This document shows positions 1-5,269 of a stretch of 5,269 bases of DNA, one piece after another (the first letter of the stretch is position 1; each line of letters starts with the position of its first letter). The stretch is from Gammaproteobacteria bacterium (lineage in GTDB: Bacteria > Pseudomonadota > Gammaproteobacteria > UBA9214): positions 1-5,269 of the forward strand of contig JAHKKL010000148.1 of NCBI GenBank assembly GCA_020027635.1, written 5' to 3'. The notes below the pieces were generated by a model, which was not told the DNA's origin, made no database searches, and saw only the letters and a program-made list of their open reading frames with translations. Both the position numbers and the translations under genes were made by a program.

Positions 1-2
1 GA

Positions 3-995
3 TTTCGTAATCCGCTTCACGGCGCCGTGGTCGTGGATGATATTATCCGCGGCAGGGTCCTGTACCAGAATGGCGAACTCGACGATCTGGTATTGCGCCG
101 CACTGACGGGACACCAACCTACAATCTCTCGGTGGTGGTCGATGATGCGGACATGGGGATCACGAACGTTATCCGTGGCGATGACCACCTGAACAATACG
201 CCTAGACAGATAAACATACTACGCGCCATGGGCAAGGAACCGCCTCAGTATGCCCATGTTCCCATGATTCTGGGTGATGATGGTTCACGCCTTTCCAAAC
301 GACATGGCGCGGTCAGTGTCATGGAATATCGAAAGCAGGGGGTGCTGCCTGAAGCCTTGCTGAACTACCTGGTGCGTCTTGGTTGGTCGCACGGCGATCA
401 GGAGGTTTTCAGCCTGGACGAGATGATCGAGTTGTTCGATATATCGAATGTGAACAGGGCTGCATCAACGTTCAATACGGAAAAGCTGCTGTGGTTGAAT
501 CAGCACTACATCAAGAACGACGATCCCGCACGGATCGCACGACTTCTGAGCCCTTTCATGGGCGACATCGGAATAGACCCTGCATCGTATCCACCACTGG
601 TTGACGTGGTTCGTGCCCAGCAGGAGCGGGCAAGGACTCTGGTTGAGATGGCGGAGATCAGCGCTTTCTTCTACAGGGATTTCGACGCATACGAGGAAAC
701 GGCTGCCAGGAAGCATCTCGGACGGGCAGCGCGTGAACCACTGGAAAATGCGCGCCACGCCCTGGTTGCGATAGGCGAATGGCAACCGGAATGCCTGCAC
801 CAGGCGGTGGTGGACGTTGCCGCAAATCTCGGTCTAAATCTCGGCAAGGTAGCCCAGCCGCTGCGCGTGGCGGTAGTCGGCAGAGCGGCATCACCCGGTA
901 TCGACATAACCTTGCATCTCGTGGGTCGTGAGGCATGCCTGCGTCGCATCGACAGGGCGCTGAATTACATAGCGCAGCATGCAGTAGAGAATTGA
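3..995 (+). CDS. gltX: Glutamyl-tRNA synthetase (GluRS), 3' part, N-terminus outside window
   Basis: Class Ic synthetase of the cytoplasm that attaches glutamate to tRNA-Glu using ATP. The frame is open from base 3 (first residues FRNPLHGAVVVDD), so the GTG at 27 is an internal valine and not the start. About 330 residues are visible. Bacterial GluRS is usually near 470, so roughly 140 are missing, including the HIGH motif and the zinc-binding region. Seen here: the block RRTDGTPTYN, then VIRGDDHLNNTPRQINIL, then the KMSKS-type loop as LSKRHGA (SKRHG encoded from base 294), then LNYLVRLGWSHGDQE, followed by the helical anticodon-binding domain to the TGA at 993-995. The match to E. coli GltX from memory is close and colinear, with no frameshift or missing motif in the visible part. 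glnS follows after 26 nt with no terminator between, so co-transcription is likely. The visible part does not by itself prove whether the enzyme discriminates tRNA-Glu from tRNA-Gln, but the glnS neighbour suggests it does. Confidence 0.97.
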   Translation, partial: FRNPLHGAVVVDDIIRGRVLYQNGELDDLVLRRTDGTPTYNLSVVVDDADMGITNVIRGDDHLNNTPRQINILRAMGKEPPQYAHVPMILGDDGSRLSKRHGAVSVMEYRKQGVLPEALLNYLVRLGWSHGDQEVFSLDEMIELFDISNVNRAASTFNTEKLLWLNQHYIKNDDPARIARLLSPFMGDIGIDPASYPPLVDVVRAQQERARTLVEMAEISAFFYRDFDAYEETAARKHLGRAAREPLENARHALVAIGEWQPECLHQAVVDVAANLGLNLGKVAQPLRVAVVGRAASPGIDITLHLVGREACLRRIDRALNYIAQHAVEN

Positions 996-1021
996 CAGGG
1001 ATTGAAACACGGGATAGACAA

Positions 1022-2716
1022 ATGAGCGGTGATCAACCGGTAGTCCCGATTAACTTCATTCGAAAGATTGTCGAAGATGACCTCAAGGCCGGGCGGATCG
1101 AAGGTCGCATCGCCACCCGCTTTCCGCCGGAACCTAATGGGTATCTGCACATCGGCCACGCAAAATCAATCTGTCTGAATTTTGGCATCGCTGAAGACTA
1201 CGATGGAACCTGTAACCTGCGTTTCGACGATACCAATCCCCACAAGGAAAACATCGAGTACGTGCAGGCAATCACGGAGGATGTACGCTGGCTCGGTTAT
1301 GACTGGGATGATCGTCTGTTCTATGCCTCTGACTATTTTGAACAGCTTTACGCATTTGCGGTCGAATTGATAAACAGGGGCAAGGCCTATGTCTGCGACC
1401 TGACAGCCGAGGAGATCCGTGAATACCGTGGCACACTGACCATGGCCGGCAAGGACAGCCCCTATCGCAATCGTTCAATAACCCAGAACCTGGATCTGTT
1501 CGGGCGCATGCGTAACGGTGAATTTCCGGACGGCTCGCGGGTCTTGCGTGCCCGAATCGACATGGCATCACCGAACATTAACATGCGCGACCCGACGCTG
1601 TATCGTATCCGCCACGGCGTCATTCATCACCAAACCGGTGAGGAATGGTGCATATACCCGATGTACGACTACACGCACCCCATTTCCGATGCTATCGAGG
1701 GCATTACGCATTCCATTTGCACGCTGGAATTCGAGGATCACCGGCCACTGTATGACTGGGTGCTGGACAATATATCGGCACCCTGTCATCCGCAACAAAT
1801 CGAGTTCTCGCGTCTTAATCTTCAGTACACGGTGATGAGCAAGCGCAAGCTCACCGAACTCGTCAACGAGGGCTACGTGGAGGGGTGGGACGATCCCCGC
1901 ATGCCCACCATAGCCGGCATGCGCCGGCGCGGATACAGTGCGGCGTCGATTCGCGATTTTTGCGAGCGCATCGGCGTCACAAAGTCCGAGAACAGCGTGG
2001 AAATGGGAATGCTCGAGTACAGCGTTCGGGAAGATCTCAACGGCCATGCGCCGCGGCGCATGGCCGTGTTGCACCCCTTAAGGGTGATAATCACGAATTA
2101 CCCGGATGATAAGGTCGAGTATCTGGAAGCGGTAAACCATCCCCAGGATGAGTCAATGGGCGTGAGAACTCTTCCGTTCACACGTGAGATATATATTGAT
2201 CGTGATGATTTCAGGGAGGAGGCATCCAGCAAATTCAAACGCCTGGTATCAGGAGGTGAGGTCCGCCTGCGCTATGCCTATGTCATCCGTTGTGACGAGG
2301 TCGTCAAGGATGCCCATGGCGAGGTAATCGAGTTGCATTGCAGCTATGCCCCGGCAACTCTTGGGGTAAACCCGGAAGGGCGCAAGATAAAGGGCGTCAT
2401 TCACTGGGTCTCCTCCCGATTTGGCGTGCCGGCAGAAATACGTCTCTACGACCGCTTGTTCAATCATCCCACACCAGATGCGGCCCGAGACGGGAAGAAT
2501 TACAAGGATCAGATAAATCCCGACTCCCTGCACACCCTGACACACTGCATCCTGGAACCCCGCCTGGCAGAATCGAAACCAGGCGAGAGTTTTCAGTTTG
2601 AGCGTGAAGGCTATTTCTGCCGCGATTCCAAGCTAGGTACTGAATCGTATCTGGTCTTCAATCGTACCGTGACATTGCGTGATTCATGGACCAAGATCGA
2701 GGGGCAACATGACTGA
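1022..2716 (+). CDS. glnS: Glutaminyl-tRNA synthetase (GlnRS)
   Basis: Cytoplasmic class Ic synthetase that charges tRNA-Gln directly with glutamine. The product is 564 aa against 554 in E. coli. The frame is open back to 935, but the ATG at 1022 is chosen because MSGDQPVVPINFIRKI lines up with the E. coli N-terminus and because the upstream extension would overlap gltX. A weak GGGA lies 7 nt before it. Catalytic Rossmann fold: PPEPNGYLHIGHAKS with HIGH at residues 43-46; RFDDTNP with D70; CIYPMYDYTH with Y215; CTLEFED with F237; and VMSKR at 271-275. D70, Y215 and F237 sit at a constant +4 offset from E. coli Asp66, Tyr211 and Phe233, which contact substrate. The C-terminal beta-barrel anticodon-binding domains follow from about residue 345, ending with FQFEREGYFC and FNRTVTLRDSW. 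The gene is complete and looks functional. GlnRS is known as a synthetase of eukaryotic-type ancestry acquired by some bacteria; its place directly behind bacterial-type gltX suggests joint expression. No strong terminator follows the stop. Confidence 0.98.
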   Translation: MSGDQPVVPINFIRKIVEDDLKAGRIEGRIATRFPPEPNGYLHIGHAKSICLNFGIAEDYDGTCNLRFDDTNPHKENIEYVQAITEDVRWLGYDWDDRLFYASDYFEQLYAFAVELINRGKAYVCDLTAEEIREYRGTLTMAGKDSPYRNRSITQNLDLFGRMRNGEFPDGSRVLRARIDMASPNINMRDPTLYRIRHGVIHHQTGEEWCIYPMYDYTHPISDAIEGITHSICTLEFEDHRPLYDWVLDNISAPCHPQQIEFSRLNLQYTVMSKRKLTELVNEGYVEGWDDPRMPTIAGMRRRGYSAASIRDFCERIGVTKSENSVEMGMLEYSVREDLNGHAPRRMAVLHPLRVIITNYPDDKVEYLEAVNHPQDESMGVRTLPFTREIYIDRDDFREEASSKFKRLVSGGEVRLRYAYVIRCDEVVKDAHGEVIELHCSYAPATLGVNPEGRKIKGVIHWVSSRFGVPAEIRLYDRLFNHPTPDAARDGKNYKDQINPDSLHTLTHCILEPRLAESKPGESFQFEREGYFCRDSKLGTESYLVFNRTVTLRDSWTKIEGQHD

Positions 2717-2908
2717 GTGCTCACTTCAAGTGTGCCGTATGGACCGCAGGAGATTTGGAACGCGCACGAGGGAAGTTATGTTGCATTGATGGCGATACCA
2801 TGCGCCGTGTTAGTATGAAGTTCATGGACTATTTGCAAGATATCTGTAGGCTGCAGATAATTAAGCCAATATTTTTAACAGGCAAGGGTGCCGACGATAC
2901 ACCTTGGC

Positions 2909-2937
2909 TTGACAGTAACGAACTCTGACGGTACAGT
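2909..2937 (+). promoter_or_regulatory. Sigma70-type promoter for the tRNA-Ala/tRNA-Glu unit
   Basis: A perfect -35 box TTGACA (2909-2914) is separated by exactly 17 bp from TACAGT (2932-2937), which matches four of six -10 consensus bases, including T1, A2 and T6. The next six bases are TCGCGC, a GC-rich discriminator. Transcription would start near 2944-2946, about ten bases before the mature tRNA-Ala 5' end at 2954. GC-rich discriminators are a known mark of stable-RNA promoters under ppGpp/DksA (stringent) control, so such control is inferred here. An AT-rich patch at 2858-2880 is too far upstream for a standard UP element. The promoter lets the tRNAs be made independently of any gltX-glnS read-through. 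Confidence 0.8.
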
Positions 2938-2953
2938 TCGCGCTTCGTTTTCC

Positions 2954-3029
<76 letters not shown>

Positions 3030-3034
3030 GACAT

Positions 3035-3069
3035 GCGAGGGCATGGTTACCAGCCCTCGCTGATTTTTT
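3035..3069 (+). terminator. Terminator-like hairpin between the two tRNA genes
   Basis: GCGAGGGC (3035-3042) pairs perfectly over 8 bp with GCCCTCGC (3053-3060). The loop can tighten further by TGG/CCA pairing (3044-3046 with 3050-3052). TGA and a run of six T (3064-3069) follow, ending two bases before tRNA-Glu starts at 3071. This is the layout of an intrinsic terminator, although the T-run begins three bases after the stem instead of directly. It lies inside an apparent tRNA-Ala/tRNA-Glu transcription unit. It may therefore partly terminate after tRNA-Ala, or it may serve as a spacer hairpin for tRNA processing. No separate promoter for tRNA-Glu was seen. Confidence 0.5.
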
Positions 3070-3070
3070 A

Positions 3071-3147
3071 GTCCCCATCGTCTAGCCGGCCTAGGACACC
3101 GCCCTTTCACGGCGATAACAGGGGTTCGAATCCCCTTGGGGACGCCA
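3071..3147 (+). tRNA. tRNA-Glu, anticodon TTC
   Basis: A complete 77-nt gene with encoded CCA (3145-3147). The acceptor GTCCCCA (3071-3077) pairs with TGGGGAC (3137-3143), and the discriminator base is G. The D stem is GTCT/GGAC, the T stem AGGGG/CCCCT with loop TTCGAAT, and the anticodon loop CTTTCAC holds TTC at 3106-3108, reading GAA/GAG. Overall it is very close to E. coli tRNA-Glu. There are two oddities. The D loop is one base longer, which accounts for 77 instead of 76 nt. The outermost anticodon-stem pair is C (3099) opposite A (3115), a mismatch where E. coli has C-G. The substrate of the gltX product encoded upstream is this tRNA family. Confidence 0.97.
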
Positions 3148-3155
3148 TTTATTTA

Positions 3156-3347
3156 ATGGAATTACTTGGAATTATTATCGACGTTCTGCAAGACGATGCA
3201 GATGATTCAAGGTTCACTGATATGTCTATTTTCGAAAAAACAAAACATTGCACGAAGAAATTGCCATGTCGGTTCCGGCTGTCGCTGATTCTGTTTTCAC
3301 TCGCGATGATTGCCTCGGTGCTGATAGTTCCTCTGCTGAACAAGTAA
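3156..3347 (+). CDS. Candidate small single-pass membrane protein, function unknown
   Basis: I do not recognise this gene. From the ATG at 3156 it would encode 63 aa: a polar, acidic N-terminal half with DVLQDDADDSRF, a short basic stretch with KKLPCRFR, then about 20 hydrophobic residues (LSLILFSLAMIASVLIVPLL) ending in NK. The basic residues before the helix suggest the N-terminus stays in the cytoplasm. No good ribosome binding site precedes 3156, which lies only nine bases after tRNA-Glu. An internal ATG at 3222 has AAGG (3209-3212) nine bases upstream and would give 41 aa that keep the whole membrane segment; this may be the real start. Expression would come by read-through from the tRNA promoter or from an unseen promoter. 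In favour of a gene is the well-formed positive-then-hydrophobic segment ending right at the stop. Against it are the short length, the weak start and the lack of a known homologue. It could be a chance frame. Confidence 0.35.
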   Translation: MELLGIIIDVLQDDADDSRFTDMSIFEKTKHCTKKLPCRFRLSLILFSLAMIASVLIVPLLNK

Positions 3348-3367
3348 GGGCTTTACATTATCTCCAA

Positions 3368-3393
3368 TCACCGCTCACCGCTCACCGCTCACC
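3368..3393 (+). repeat. Tandem heptamer repeat, 3.7 copies of TCACCGC
   Basis: Three perfect copies of TCACCGC (3368-3374, 3375-3381, 3382-3388) plus a partial TCACC (3389-3393). The array lies in the spacer between the candidate small protein and the convergent antiporter gene, 44 bp beyond the antiporter stop codon. It is noncoding in the annotated frames. Heptamer arrays of this kind can change copy number by replication slippage. Confidence 0.9.
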
Positions 3394-3436
3394 ATCGGCC
3401 GGGTATTCTCCGGTACATTTCCGGGTGCACCTCTAA

Positions 3437-4606
3437 TCAATCCTTTCTAAGCCTGGCGCTGACGGCAATCGGCGTCGGGTAGCGCAGCATAATGAGATAC
3501 GAGGAGACGATGAATGTAATCAGGGTAGTCGTCTGGATAAGATAGGATGCCCTTGGTCCGATTGCTCCGGCATCCTGTGCCAGTATGGCGATCATCAATG
3601 AAAACTCGCTGACCTGACCGAGACGTACACCGACTTCTCTGGCGAGACTTCCGGACTCTCCAGATGAAGCCAGCAACCTGGCGAAGATCACCGGTTTCAG
3701 CACCAGCATTATTACCGCCAGTAAAGTAGCCGGGAGGAACACATCGGGCAGTAACCGTATGTCAAAACCTGCGCCGAGCGAGAAGAAAAACATGATCAGG
3801 AAGAAATCACGCAAAGGTTTGAAACTTTCCGCGATAAAAAGTGCGATCGGGCTGTTGGCGAGAGAGACGCCGGCGATAAAGGCGCCAATGGCATAGGAGA
3901 GCCCCAGTGACTCGGCGAGTTGCGCCATTCCCAGGCACCAGCCAATCGAGGTCAGGAAAACGTATTCCTGTATCGTGTCGAAATGCCGCATGAGTCGCAC
4001 GAGAAGGTATCGTTCGAAGATGATGGCAACCAGCACCAGCAGCGGTATGGCGATGATAAAGGTGATTATCTGTTCCCATTGCATATCGGAACGAGACAAA
4101 CCCTCCAGCGCCAGCAGAATAATGATTGCCAATATATCCTGTAACAGCAGAATACTGATCATGACCTGACCGACGTGTCGATGATGGAGCGCGGTCGTTG
4201 GCAGCAGTTTGAGGCCGATAATGGTGCTGGAGAACATCATTACCGAGCCAATGATGAGGCTTTCGAACAGGTTGTATCCTGAGACCCGCCCGATCAAAGC
4301 TCCGATTGTCCCGAATGCGACTGAACTCGCCACAGTTACCACTACTGCTTCGCGCAACATGCGCATGAGTTGCGTTGGTTGCAGATTGAGCCCCAGAAGG
4401 AATAGCAGAAAAATAATCCCGATATGTCCAATCTGCTGTATCAGTGAAGGGTCTTTCACTAGCGCAAGACCTGAAGGACCAACCACACCTCCTAGCAGAA
4501 TATAGGCGACGAGCAGCGACTGGCGCGCGAACAATGCGATGGCGGCAAAAATCGCAGCACCGGTGAAGATCAGGAATATCGAAAATATCAGCGAATCTTC
4601 GTGCAT
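3437..4606 (-). CDS. CPA2-family (Kef-type) cation:proton antiporter, membrane domain only
   Basis: An inner-membrane exchanger of monovalent cations (K+ or Na+) for protons, of the CPA2/KefB-like family. The product is 389 aa from the ATG at 4606, with about 12 hydrophobic helices spread over nearly its whole length. Family marks, numbered from this start: LLGGVVGPSGLAL in the second helix, GLKLLPTTALHHRHVGQV before the helix with the Q156-D157 pair (the ion-binding position; Kef-type proteins carry QD where electrogenic NapA-type proteins carry DD), FKPLRDFFLIMFFFSLGAGF, and RLGQVSEFSLMI near residues 329-339. The protein stops after the last helix with a short basic tail (RLRKD). The TrkA-N/RCK nucleotide-binding domain of full KefB/KefC/YbaL (about 560-600 aa) is absent, so glutathione-adduct gating as in KefC is unlikely. 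A GTG at 4639 would add 11 residues; neither start has a clear ribosome binding site, and 4606 is preferred because it puts MHEDSL just before the first helix. The ion cannot be decided from sequence. The gene runs toward the tRNA block; no clear terminator was seen after it. Confidence 0.9.
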   Translation of the reverse strand: MHEDSLIFSIFLIFTGAAIFAAIALFARQSLLVAYILLGGVVGPSGLALVKDPSLIQQIGHIGIIFLLFLLGLNLQPTQLMRMLREAVVVTVASSVAFGTIGALIGRVSGYNLFESLIIGSVMMFSSTIIGLKLLPTTALHHRHVGQVMISILLLQDILAIIILLALEGLSRSDMQWEQIITFIIAIPLLVLVAIIFERYLLVRLMRHFDTIQEYVFLTSIGWCLGMAQLAESLGLSYAIGAFIAGVSLANSPIALFIAESFKPLRDFFLIMFFFSLGAGFDIRLLPDVFLPATLLAVIMLVLKPVIFARLLASSGESGSLAREVGVRLGQVSEFSLMIAILAQDAGAIGPRASYLIQTTTLITFIVSSYLIMLRYPTPIAVSARLRKD

Positions 4607-4679
4607 GAAGACGCAGTTGCGTAGTCGATGGACAGTCACGAATACTACCGGAAACCATTCTCATGCGCACATCGTCTGT

Positions 4680-4719
4680 AATCGGCGTTATGGTCCATCA
4701 TTGACCAGATACGCCGATT
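4680..4719. repeat. 40-bp imperfect inverted repeat upstream of the antiporter gene
   Basis: AATCGGCGT (4680-4688) is the exact reverse complement of ACGCCGATT (4711-4719). Inside it, TGGTC (4691-4695) pairs with GACCA (4703-4707) around a 7-base loop. The hairpin is thus 9 bp, a small internal bulge, then 5 bp. It ends 73 bp upstream of the antiporter ATG at 4606, or 40 bp upstream of the alternative GTG. No T-run follows on either strand, so an intrinsic terminator is unlikely. A protein-binding operator or a structured 5' leader are the main options; which one cannot be told from sequence. Confidence 0.7.
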
Positions 4720-4927
4720 CCCTGGAATGCCGGGCAGACGCCGCCTACTGGACTGTGGGTTTCTCTTGCTATACGCGTGTCTTCAATGCCGAAATAAGCC
4801 GCTGCATTACCAGAATGCCAGACTCCATGCGGATGCGGGTATTGTGACTATTCCTGTGTCACGGGAAGCGGGGATGTCGCTTGACTCTCAGCAACCCTAT
4901 TGTTATCTCGGCTGATACGTCAATTTA

Positions 4928-4957
4928 TGGGATATCACAGTTAATCCATGTATCCCA
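4928..4957. repeat. 7-bp inverted repeat downstream of the regulator gene
   Basis: TGGGATA (4928-4934) and TATCCCA (4951-4957) pair perfectly across a 16-base loop. A competing pairing exists between ATGGGAT (4927-4933) and ATCCAT (4944-4949) with one bulged G. It lies 45 bp beyond the regulator stop codon on the - strand. It may be a weak transcript end or a binding site, but no strong T-run follows, and a chance origin is possible. Confidence 0.4.
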
Positions 4958-5002
4958 GATCGCTGACGGCGCAGCCGGGTTTTCGGGATGGTTTATATTG
5001 CA

Positions 5003-5269
5003 TTAAACAACATCGTGGAAGAAGAGAGCCAAGTGAAGGCGATTCTCGATATTCAGCTTCCTGAAAATGGAACTCAAGTGAGCCTTGACAGTCCGTTCGG
5101 ATATGTCAAGTGTTCTCGCGATGGATTTATTGTTGCCGCCCTTGTGCACCATGCGCGCAACCTCAAGTTCCCTTGGCGTAAGGCAATCAATTGCAGAACC
5201 GCCCGATAATGAATTTCCTGTTCTCGCAGACGATCCGCTGTGAGTCAGGTCATCAATGATCCTGGTGAT
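5003..5269 (-). CDS. LuxR/NarL-type HTH transcriptional regulator, C-terminal part, start outside window
   Basis: The - strand frame is open from the right edge (5269) to the TAA at 5003-5005, giving 88 visible residues without a start codon. Residues 1-29 are a polar, Ser/Gly-rich stretch typical of a linker (DDLTHSGSSARTGNSLSGG). Residues 30-82 are a full GerE/LuxR-type helix-turn-helix domain: LTPRELEVARMV, then GGNNKSIARTLDISERTVKA, then HLSSIFRKLNIENRLHLAL. The conserved P-R-E-x-E, N-K-x-I-A and S-x-R-T-V-K-x-H positions are all present. The domain binds DNA, and the same layout closes NarL/FixJ response regulators, where phosphorylation of an N-terminal receiver domain by a sensor kinase controls binding. 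The receiver itself is outside the window, so a response regulator is likely but unproven; a one-component LuxR protein is the alternative. The gene points toward the antiporter but is separated from it by 396 nt, so regulation of that gene is only a guess. Confidence 0.93.
   Translation of the reverse strand: MTRIIDDLTHSGSSARTGNSLSGGSAIDCLTPRELEVARMVHKGGNNKSIARTLDISERTVKAHLSSIFRKLNIENRLHLALFFHDVV

Larger units (their letters stand above)
4607..5002. other. 396-nt intergenic/leader region between the regulator and the antiporter
   Basis: No convincing gene on either strand. Open frames here are short, lack ribosome binding sites and resemble no family I know. The region presumably holds the antiporter promoter and 5' leader on the - strand, but no clean -35/-10 pair was found close to that gene. 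A TTGACG on the - strand (4916-4921) has no good -10 box at 16-18 bp. Two inverted repeats, at 4680-4719 and 4928-4957, are the only structured elements noticed. Confidence 0.6.

Noticed and set aside
935..1021. 29-codon N-terminal extension of glnS
   Set aside because: It overlaps the end of gltX in another frame, and GlnRS homologues start at the position of the ATG at 1022.
2841..2876. Possible terminator after glnS (TATCTG/CAGATA stem, later T5)
   Set aside because: The stem is only 6 bp and AT-rich, and the T-run is 12 bases beyond the stem, so it is not a credible intrinsic terminator.
3145..3159. CCATT/AATGG hairpin at the end of tRNA-Glu as a terminator
   Set aside because: Five weak pairs that include the tRNA CCA end, with no T-run after them; probably chance.
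3071..3436. Integration (att) site at the tRNA-Glu 3' end
   Set aside because: No second copy of the tRNA 3' end and no integrase or mobile gene is visible in the window.
3807..4670. 287-aa - strand open frame overlapping the antiporter
   Set aside because: It is an alternative frame of the antiporter gene, Arg/Ser/His-rich with no membrane pattern or motif, while the overlapping frame has full antiporter motifs.
4539..4847. 102-aa + strand open frame spanning the antiporter start and its upstream region
   Set aside because: Its first part is antisense to the antiporter gene, no ribosome binding site is seen, and the composition resembles no protein family.
4881..4909. + strand TTGACT with TATCTC at 17 bp as a promoter
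   Set aside because: The -10 box is poor and no + strand gene lies downstream within the window.
4988..5209. 73-aa + strand open frame
   Set aside because: It lies opposite the clear LuxR HTH coding sequence on the - strand and has no family resemblance; it is a shadow.

Overview
The window looks like ordinary chromosome from a gammaproteobacterium. This is inferred from an E. coli-like GluRS, a GlnRS that aligns with the E. coli enzyme with a constant offset of about four residues at its active site, tRNA genes with encoded CCA ends, and a mid-range GC content. I cannot name a genus. There is no phage, transposon, CRISPR array or recognisable defence system. I did not find a convincing previously undescribed system; the points worth a second look are regulatory or small-gene details.

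Left half (1-3147, all + strand): a translation block. The 3' two thirds of gltX (GluRS) is followed after 26 nt by a complete glnS (GlnRS). Then comes a 237-nt spacer carrying a strong sigma70-type promoter with a GC-rich discriminator. That promoter faces tRNA-Ala(GGC) and tRNA-Glu(TTC). A terminator-like hairpin with a T-run lies between the two tRNAs. The enzymes that charge tRNA-Glu and tRNA-Gln are thus beside a tRNA-Glu gene.

Middle (3148-3436): a candidate 63-aa single-pass membrane protein (41 aa from an internal start) begins right after tRNA-Glu. It is followed by a 26-bp tandem repeat of a heptamer.

Right half (3437-5269, - strand): a CPA2/Kef-type cation:proton antiporter that consists of the membrane domain only. 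It converges on the tRNA block. Behind it is a 396-nt leader/intergenic stretch with two inverted repeats and no convincing gene. At the right edge is the C-terminal part of a LuxR/NarL-type regulator, readable only as an open frame entering from outside the window on the - strand. The regulator and the antiporter point the same way, but the long gap makes a shared operon doubtful.
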